Assembly (NCBI GenBank): GCA_002448305.1
Contig: DJWY01000017.1
Location: 55,044 to 109,674 of the forward strand
From: Selenomonadales bacterium UBA7018
GTDB lineage: Bacteria; Bacillota; Negativicutes; Selenomonadales; Selenomonadaceae
Length of the DNA: 54,631 nt
Reading direction: 5' to 3'
Below are positions 49,121 to 54,631 of the stretch, in pieces. The notes beneath the pieces were generated by a model that worked only from the letters and a program-made list of their open reading frames with translations, was not told where the DNA came from and searched no databases. How positions within the stretch are numbered: the first letter of the stretch is position 1; every line of letters begins with the position of its first letter. The position numbers and the translations under genes are program-made.

Positions 49121-49724
49121 AGAGAATCAAGCCGCCTTTCCGCCGATAGCCCGTGTCCCATAACGCTAAAAAGTTTATCCAGCGTCCAATTCCGTAGCTA
49201 ACTGCTTTGACGAAAAGTCTTCCGTCGCGAATTTCATAGCCGTTTAAAATGAACCAGTGCCAAACATAATCTTGCAGTGACGGCAGTTGATGATTCAAAA
49301 CTAAGCACGGTATCGGATATTTTTTATCGATTTGCGAGCAAATTATCTTCCACGAGTCAGAAAAATCACTTTCGCCCGACCAAGCACGCATTTTTAAATT
49401 TTTTTCGCCCCTGTCGCTTAAAAATCGCCCGAAACCGTCCAAATATATTTCCAATTTGTCGACGCCCGACCAGCGCGGATATAAATACGGCTCCATTATT
49501 TTTCCGAACTTTAAATAGTCTTCGCGAGTAATTTTTTCTAAATCGAACGGATATAGCCCGCGCAGATTGAAATATTTTTCAAAATAAATGGCGCAATCGC
49601 AAGCAGTTATCGCCGCGCAGCCGCCAGCATTCATTCCAAAATCAGTTATTCGCGAATACCATTTCTGCTGCCCGCCGAGCGATTCGCCTATATAAAAATG
49701 CGGCAATTCCTTAATCATTTCCAA
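49104..49724 (-). CDS. Papain/C39-like cysteine peptidase-like protein of unknown role
   Basis: 206 residues, no signal peptide. A catalytic triad can be proposed: Cys36 in MNAGGCAAITACD, His156 in DYVWHWFILNGYE and Asp190 in ALWDTGYR, with the spacing seen in C39-like (BtrH/peptidase_C39_2-type) domains. I cannot confirm the family. The likely start is a TTG at 49724, 7 nt after AAGGAGG, which itself lies inside the ribD end; the genes overlap by 10 bp. The next gene overlaps it as well, so ribD, this gene and the YkgJ gene are translated as a coupled set. Confidence 0.65.
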   Translation of the reverse strand: MEMIKELPHFYIGESLGGQQKWYSRITDFGMNAGGCAAITACDCAIYFEKYFNLRGLYPFDLEKITREDYLKFGKIMEPYLYPRWSGVDKLEIYLDGFGRFLSDRGEKNLKMRAWSGESDFSDSWKIICSQIDKKYPIPCLVLNHQLPSLQDYVWHWFILNGYEIRDGRLFVKAVSYGIGRWINFLALWDTGYRRKGGLILFEFSL

Positions 49725-50815
49725 TTAAAATCCTCCTTAACATAGCCGCTTAGCAAAAAATCTTCGCCAATTCGCTCCGAAGTGAATTTTTTTAGCGTAA
49801 TTGCTTCCGATAATTTCTCAAAGCCAATGCCCTCAACCGCCGTCAGCGAATTTTTCCCGCCAATAATTTTCGGCGCGATAAACGCATAAATTTTATCGAC
49901 AAGTCCAGATTTTAACATAGAAAAATGAATTTGTCCGCCGCCTTCGACTAAAATTGATGTTATTTCGCGCTTTGCAAGTTTTTCTAGCAAAATTTTTAAA
50001 TCAACGCGCTTTTCTTCGCCGCAAATCAAAATTTCTACGCCGCAAGCTTTTAATGCCGAAATTTTTTCGCTCGGCGCGTTTTTCGTCACTGCTATTATCG
50101 TCCGCGCAGATTTATCAGCCATAACTTTTGAATCAAGCGGCGTTCGCGCATTACTGTCGACAATTACCCGAATTGGATTTTTCCCCTCAACAAGCCGCGT
50201 CGTCAAACTCGGATTATCAGCTAAAACCGTTCCGATTCCAACTAAAATCACGTCGTTTATGTCGCGCAGATGATGAACAAATTTCCGCGACTCTTCGCAA
50301 CTAATCCATTGCGATTCGCCGCTGTAAGTCGCAATTTTCCCGTCCAAACTGCTTGCAAACTTCAGCGTCACGAATGGCAATTTTTCCGTGATAAATTTCA
50401 AGAAAACTTCGTTCAGTCGCCGCGCTTCCGCCTCTAAAAGCCCAACTTCAACTTCAACGCCTGCATTTTTTAAAATTTCAAAGCCGCGCCCCGCAACTTT
50501 CGGATTTGGGTCTTTCATTGCCGCCACAACTCTTTTTATTCCAGATTCTATGATTCTGTTGACGCAAGGCGGCGTTCTGCCAAAATGCGAGCACGGCTCC
50601 AACGTTACATAAAGCGTCGCGCCCTTCGCCAGTTCGCCCGCCATATTTAGCGCGTGAATTTCCGCATGGGGCGTCCCAGCTTGCCGGTGCCAACCTTCCG
50701 CAATTATTTTTCCGTCCTTAACGACTACCGCGCCGACTAAAGGATTCGGCGAAGTCCTGCCTTCCGCATTTCGCGCTATTCTCAACGCTTCACGCATAAA
50801 ATTTTCATCGTTCAA
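49715..50815 (-). CDS. ribD: Bifunctional riboflavin deaminase-reductase
   Basis: 366 residues. The N-terminal deaminase (1-145) has the zinc site HAEIHAL and TLEPCSHFGRTPPC; the C-terminal reductase has LKFASSLDGKIATYSGESQWIS, NPIRVIVDSNART and SILVEGGGQIHFSML. It performs the second and third steps of riboflavin synthesis. A TTG at 50815 with GGAG upstream is the probable start; an ATG six codons in is possible. It lies upstream of the riboswitch and separate from the other rib genes. Confidence 0.95.
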   Translation of the reverse strand: MNDENFMREALRIARNAEGRTSPNPLVGAVVVKDGKIIAEGWHRQAGTPHAEIHALNMAGELAKGATLYVTLEPCSHFGRTPPCVNRIIESGIKRVVAAMKDPNPKVAGRGFEILKNAGVEVEVGLLEAEARRLNEVFLKFITEKLPFVTLKFASSLDGKIATYSGESQWISCEESRKFVHHLRDINDVILVGIGTVLADNPSLTTRLVEGKNPIRVIVDSNARTPLDSKVMADKSARTIIAVTKNAPSEKISALKACGVEILICGEEKRVDLKILLEKLAKREITSILVEGGGQIHFSMLKSGLVDKIYAFIAPKIIGGKNSLTAVEGIGFEKLSEAITLKKFTSERIGEDFLLSGYVKEDFNWK

Positions 50816-50832
50816 AGCTTCTCAACTCCATA

Positions 50833-50863
50833 AAAAATCCCCGACATAAATTTTGTCAGGGGC
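50833..50863 (-). terminator. Terminator after the AAA+ gene
   Basis: Minus strand CCCCTGACA-AAATTTA-TGTCGGGG followed by ATTTTTTA. Confidence 0.85.
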
Positions 50864-50872
50864 AAATGAAAT

Positions 50873-52927
50873 TTATCTCACGAAACCAAGCTTGCGCTCA
50901 CTTTTATATTTTTTGTCGACGTTGACATCAAAATCTTCAATCTTAAAACTAATTAAATCGTCTTTGGTGACCGTGCCACCTTCATTTTCCTTGATAATGC
51001 GTTGCGCCTGCTTTAGCCAGGCTTGCTCCAAAAGATTGCGGACAAAACGACCATTGCCAAAATTCTTTTTCTTGGCGACGCGCTTGAAAATTTTCTTGCA
51101 GTATTCGGCAACATCATCAGAAATTTTATAACCGCGCTTTTTCGCCATAAGTTTAAAAATATCCGTCAGCTCGTCGGCTGTGTAGTCGGGAAAATCAATA
51201 TGGAAGGCAATTCGACTGCGCAATCCTTCGTTGTGGTCAAGGAAATATTTCATTTTGTCGGGATAGCCCGCGAAAATCACAATGACGTTGTCGCGGTTGT
51301 TCTCCATTTCCTGCACGATTGTATTAATCGCCTCTTCGCCAAAAGTCGCGTGGTCGCCGTCGCTCAAACTATAAGCTTCGTCGATAAACAACACGCCGCC
51401 GCGAGCCTCTTTGAACTTAGAGCGAACAGCTTTAGCCGTCCAACCAACATATTTCGCAACTAAATCTGCACGCCCACATTCGACAAAGCGTCCAGTCTTC
51501 AAAACGCCGTCGCGAGCTAAAATTTGCGCAATCAAGCGGGCAACCGTAGTTTTAGCCGTGCCTGGCGTCCCTGTAAAGCACATATGTAACGCCGCTTTTT
51601 GTCTATCCAAATTCATATCTATTCGCATTTTCTGGACGCGATGCGCCGCGATAATCTGTTCGATAAGAGCTTTTTGCTCAGTCAAACCAACCATTTCTTG
51701 AAAATCGGAGTAAGCGTCATTGCTTTTATTTTCCGTATCCATAATCAAGCGGTCGACTTCGCGATAAGCGGGATAAGTTTTATTTTTCAAGGAGTTATTG
51801 AAGAGTTTTTCGCGGATATTGTAAATGTCGGACGCGCTGAAAGTCAGCTTATCGCCCATTGCCTCCAAAAGTTCTTCTTCGGTGTAAAGCGCGGAGGCGT
51901 CGTCGGTCATAAGCTTTTTAAGATAACTCAAGGCGGTATCGCGATTGCCTGCGCCCTCGTGCAACTCGATTATATGCAAATCATCTTGAAGACGTGCTGT
52001 AAGTTGCGGAGAAAAGCCCGGCTTGTCAGCAAGTTCGACGAAAATACAAAGCGTATTGCGCTGAAAACGCTTGACAGTCTCGGAAATGAAATTTACAACC
52101 TCTTCATAAGCATGAGCAAATTGCGTATTGTTGACGCGCTCGCCGCTAAGCTCGATTATAACCGTGCCGCCCGCCGCATTCTCAAGAATTTTTTCAAAGT
52201 CCATTTCGTCATAGCAATTTTCGCTGATATTGTTAATCAGATTAATTCGGCGGCTGACTAAGCGTTTATTTGTGTAAAGCGCGGCAACAAGCAAATTACT
52301 CAAGGCAAGCGCGGCGTTAGTATTACCCGCAATAATTTTATAGTGGACGGGCTGCCCGTAAAAGCGGTGGACATTTTCTTTAGCGTAAATTCTTTTGAAT
52401 TCTTCCTTGAAAGTTTCATCGGCAAGAAGTTTTTCGGCTCTAGCAGTCGCCTTGTCGAAAGTTAAACGTTTTTCGGGGCAAATAGTCTCACTCAATCTGA
52501 AAGTCCGATTGTCTAAGCTGTCTAGCCCTAAATCTTGATTGATTTGGTAATAATCGTAGTTGAAATTGTCGGAACGATTAGCCCGCTCGAAAATTTTGCT
52601 GAATTTAAATGTGGTAATTTCTTCCAAGTCCTTAATTCGGACATTTCTGATTCTGAATTCGTCGTGGTCAATGAAAAAGTTTTCAAAAAGCGTTGTCAAA
52701 ATCGTTGTTGTCAATTCCTTGCAACTGTCGACCGCAACTAGGCATTGATAATAATTTTGTCTGGCGCGGTGAATGAAAACTCTGACTTTCTCGCCGTCAA
52801 TGCCCTCAGAAAGTGCCGCGCTTAATTCGCCAAGTTGCATTCGCCATGCTCGCCGGTCTTCGACTACTTCTCCTCCGATTAAATTTCTTGCACAGTAGCA
52901 ATCCATCTGAAATTTGTAGAAAAGCAT
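50873..52927 (-). CDS. CbxX/SpoVK-type AAA+ ATPase with a degenerate first AAA-like domain
   Basis: 684 residues, soluble. The C-terminal domain is a CbxX-type AAA+ module: Walker A GTPGTAKTT at 453-461 (usual GTPGTGKT has Gly where Ala stands), pore-loop VAKYVGWTAK, Walker B VLFIDEAYSLS at 512, Arg-finger region GLRSRI near 568 and sensor 2 GNGRFVRN near 625. Residues about 190-390 look like a second AAA domain with a GGTVIIELSGE Walker-B-like strand but no P-loop. The first 150 residues are unassigned. Family members remodel Rubisco or act in sporulation and secretion; no such partner is close by. Confidence 0.85.
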   Translation of the reverse strand: MLFYKFQMDCYCARNLIGGEVVEDRRAWRMQLGELSAALSEGIDGEKVRVFIHRARQNYYQCLVAVDSCKELTTTILTTLFENFFIDHDEFRIRNVRIKDLEEITTFKFSKIFERANRSDNFNYDYYQINQDLGLDSLDNRTFRLSETICPEKRLTFDKATARAEKLLADETFKEEFKRIYAKENVHRFYGQPVHYKIIAGNTNAALALSNLLVAALYTNKRLVSRRINLINNISENCYDEMDFEKILENAAGGTVIIELSGERVNNTQFAHAYEEVVNFISETVKRFQRNTLCIFVELADKPGFSPQLTARLQDDLHIIELHEGAGNRDTALSYLKKLMTDDASALYTEEELLEAMGDKLTFSASDIYNIREKLFNNSLKNKTYPAYREVDRLIMDTENKSNDAYSDFQEMVGLTEQKALIEQIIAAHRVQKMRIDMNLDRQKAALHMCFTGTPGTAKTTVARLIAQILARDGVLKTGRFVECGRADLVAKYVGWTAKAVRSKFKEARGGVLFIDEAYSLSDGDHATFGEEAINTIVQEMENNRDNVIVIFAGYPDKMKYFLDHNEGLRSRIAFHIDFPDYTADELTDIFKLMAKKRGYKISDDVAEYCKKIFKRVAKKKNFGNGRFVRNLLEQAWLKQAQRIIKENEGGTVTKDDLISFKIEDFDVNVDKKYKSERKLGFVR

Positions 52928-53072
52928 TTAATCTATCCTCCGTTAATCAGATATTCAATTTTCAAAGATACCTTGCCGCCTCGATTAAAAATTTTCTCCT
53001 TTCCTTTTTCAGTCGATAAAAATGTTATCGAGGAAATTTTATTAAGTCTTAAGCGGCTTTTTATTATAACAC

Positions 53073-53099
53073 AAAAAACCCGCCTTTCGACGGGTTTTA
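53073..53099 (-). terminator. Terminator of the RTX-type gene
   Basis: Minus strand AACCCGTCGAAAGGCGGGTT stem-loop followed by a T run, about 25 bp after the stop codon. Confidence 0.85.
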
Positions 53100-53121
53100 A
53101 AAAATTTTTGGGTAAAAATTT

Positions 53122-54631
53122 TTATTTAGTCCAGTCGCTAACGGTTTTGCTATCGCCATTGATATTAATTTCGGTAGAAGTGTCAACGCCGCTGAAAATA
53201 ACCTTTCCTCCACCCTTAACTCCAAGCGTAAGCCTATCATCTTTGAACGTAACTTTATTAAATGAGCCTTCGTCGCCTTTCTTGCTAAGAATTTGCACCA
53301 TATCGCCTGCCTCGTAATCAGTTATAACGTCTTTGCCGCCGCCTGCGCGGAAAATAAACGTGTCGGAGCCTGCGCCACCGGTTAGCGTGTCATTGCCTTT
53401 GCCGCCCCAGAGCGAATCAGCCCCTGCGCCGCCTATTAAAATATCTTTGCCCCTGCCGCCAGTCAGAGAGTTCGCTGAATCATCGCCGGTTATCGTCAAT
53501 TTCTTTTTACCCGCCGATGCGTCAAAGACTTTAACGGCATAATCTGCAAGATTAATTTCGCCTTTGTACGAACCGTAAACTTTTGCACTGTCGCCCGCGA
53601 TAAAGACGCCGCCTCTGTAAGTCATACCGCCGACTGTAAATTCTGTCGTGTTTTTAACCGTCAACGCGCCGCCTTTGAACTTCAAAACAGTATCGTCGCC
53701 CTTGATTTTAGCATCTTTTATCGTAACTTCATCATCAAGGCTGATTGAATCGCCTTCGCCGAAACTTTCGATAACTTCTTTGCCGTCGCCCTTGTTGTAG
53801 TTGAAAATATCTGCGCCAGAACCGCCAACGAGTGTGTCTTTGCCCTTGCCGCCGCTTAACGACGCGCCCATTTCACCCGCTATTATGTAATTCTTCTTCT
53901 TGTTGCCGATAATCTCAATCGCGCCAGCCGCCGAGCCGTCTATTTTCTCCAACTTAGAATATTTTGCCGCGTCGAAAGTCTTTAGGTCGGCGAAAAGTTC
54001 TATCGATTTTCCTTTACCGTCAATTATCCCGTCCGTCGTGAAAATGTTTACGTTCAAGTTCAGATTAATTGATTTAGTCGCGCCATTTTGAATCGTTAGG
54101 GAATTTTCGCTACCGAAATTGAAAATTAAATCTTTGCCGTCAATTGCGAAGTCCTTATAAGTAAGCTCGCCGGTGTCAATTCTATCGTGCTTCTTGTAGT
54201 CGGTGATAATGCCTTTGCCGCCGCTGTAAAGGAAAGTATTTTTGCCCGCGCCGCCGGTCAGCGTGTTATTGCCGCCTCCGCCGTTCAGCGTGTCATTTTT
54301 CTTGCCGCCGATAAGAACATTATCAAACATGTTGCCCATTATGTTAATCGGCTTTATATGCTTTGAGGCGTCAAGGAATCTAACGCTTGAATTTAGAATA
54401 ATGGAAGAAAGTTTAGCAAACTTATCGATTATTAACGTGGCGAGTGAATCATCAGCCGTATCATCAATAGAATCATCTGCCGTATCGTCAATATCGGCGT
54501 CCGCGTCGCTATCTTCGGCAAAATCATCTGCCGTATCGTCAATATCGGCGTCCGCGTCGCTATCGTCAGCAAAATCATCTGCCGTATCGTCAATATCGGC
54601 GTCCGCATCGCTATCGTCAGCAAAATCATCT
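53122..54631 (-). CDS. RTX-type (hemolysin-like) calcium-binding protein, 5' end beyond window
   Basis: At least 503 codons, open to the window edge with no stop upstream of the ATG at 54339, so that ATG is internal. From the N-terminal side: three and a half copies of a 17-residue acidic repeat (DDFADDSDADADIDDTA), an FLDASKHIKPINIMGNMFDN junction, then clusters of GGxGxDxLxGG nonapeptides (NDTLNGGGGNNTLTGGAG, GKDTLVGGSGADIF, GKDILIGGAGADSLWGG) alternating with beta-rich spacers. The final residues VSDWTK are near the stop. Such repeats bind Ca2+ and mark type I secreted or surface proteins. No type I secretion genes are visible. Confidence 0.85.
   Translation of the reverse strand, partial: DDFADDSDADADIDDTADDFADDSDADADIDDTADDFAEDSDADADIDDTADDSIDDTADDSLATLIIDKFAKLSSIILNSSVRFLDASKHIKPINIMGNMFDNVLIGGKKNDTLNGGGGNNTLTGGAGKNTFLYSGGKGIITDYKKHDRIDTGELTYKDFAIDGKDLIFNFGSENSLTIQNGATKSINLNLNVNIFTTDGIIDGKGKSIELFADLKTFDAAKYSKLEKIDGSAAGAIEIIGNKKKNYIIAGEMGASLSGGKGKDTLVGGSGADIFNYNKGDGKEVIESFGEGDSISLDDEVTIKDAKIKGDDTVLKFKGGALTVKNTTEFTVGGMTYRGGVFIAGDSAKVYGSYKGEINLADYAVKVFDASAGKKKLTITGDDSANSLTGGRGKDILIGGAGADSLWGGKGNDTLTGGAGSDTFIFRAGGGKDVITDYEAGDMVQILSKKGDEGSFNKVTFKDDRLTLGVKGGGKVIFSGVDTSTEININGDSKTVSDWTK
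54454..54630 (-). repeat. 51-bp in-frame tandem repeat in the RTX gene
   Basis: Three full 51-bp units at 54580-54630, 54529-54579 and 54478-54528, plus a 24-bp partial unit, nearly identical at DNA level and continuing past the window edge. They encode an acidic 17-residue repeat. Confidence 0.9.

Noticed and set aside
1..54631. tRNA, rRNA, insertion sequence or phage integration site
   Set aside because: I looked for T-loop and anticodon-arm patterns, transposase motifs and att-like duplications by eye and saw none. A tRNAscan or ISfinder search would be decisive.

Overview
The window looks like a chromosomal segment of a diderm Firmicute, most likely a member of the Negativicutes (Selenomonas-like). 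This is an inference. The Firmicute signs are the neighbouring dnaG-rpoD with era nearby, trmK, a PyrK/PyrD type B dihydroorotate dehydrogenase, BirA with a DNA-binding domain, an FMN riboswitch and GGAGG ribosome binding sites. The outer-membrane sign is a pair of family 9 (heptosyltransferase-type) glycosyltransferases. An oxygen-independent NrdD-type reductase and HemW fit an anaerobe. Several genes appear to start with TTG. I saw no rRNA, tRNA, transposase or CRISPR array.

Layout. 1-4.9 kb (minus): a C11 (clostripain) lipoprotein cut by the window edge, two paralogous lipoproteins, and between them a MATE transporter fused to a GHKL/RsbW-type ATPase domain. 5-9 kb: trmK, then a plus-strand operon of LMW phosphatase, thioredoxin reductase, glutaredoxin and glutathione peroxidase, then a phosphate transporter. 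9-10.6 kb (minus): an RsiV-like protein and a membrane-cytochrome/flavodoxin fusion. 10.7-13.1 kb is the accessory island: three double-glycine leader peptide genes, each with its own promoter and terminator, plus a decayed fourth. They are flanked by an evenly phased array of 30-nt palindromes whose stems covary. 13.1-15.3 kb: an anaerobic ribonucleotide reductase whose C-terminus seems to lack the glycyl-radical segment. 15.4-20.7 kb (plus): pyrK, a radical SAM gene, pyrD, and two tandem glycosyltransferases, the second frameshifted. 20.7-53 kb, nearly all minus: rpiB, groESL, a second MATE, birA, asparaginase, an SPFH/zinc-ribbon protein, gltS with a TAXI lipoprotein, diaminopropionate ammonia-lyase, galU, yigZ, a secreted HExxH protein, hemW, sucC without sucD, a mutarotase-like protein, a GGDEF/EAL protein, era, rpoD with two region 1.1 domains, dnaG, lysA, one plus-strand MBL-fold gene, the riboflavin genes with an FMN riboswitch, and a CbxX-type AAA+ ATPase. 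53.1-54.6 kb: the C-terminal part of an RTX-type calcium-binding protein that runs off the window.

Shared functions. The redox operon forms a thioredoxin/glutaredoxin peroxide-defence set. ribD, ribE, ribBA and ribH make a full riboflavin pathway, with the riboswitch placed between ribD and ribE. Amino-acid genes (asparaginase, GltS, diaminopropionate lyase, LysA) suggest amino-acid scavenging. Two dispersed intergenic repeat families occur: a ~95-nt element that begins with a covarying hairpin near gene 3' ends, and AGGAATTA-rich inverted repeats, one of which encodes the end of the diaminopropionate lyase.
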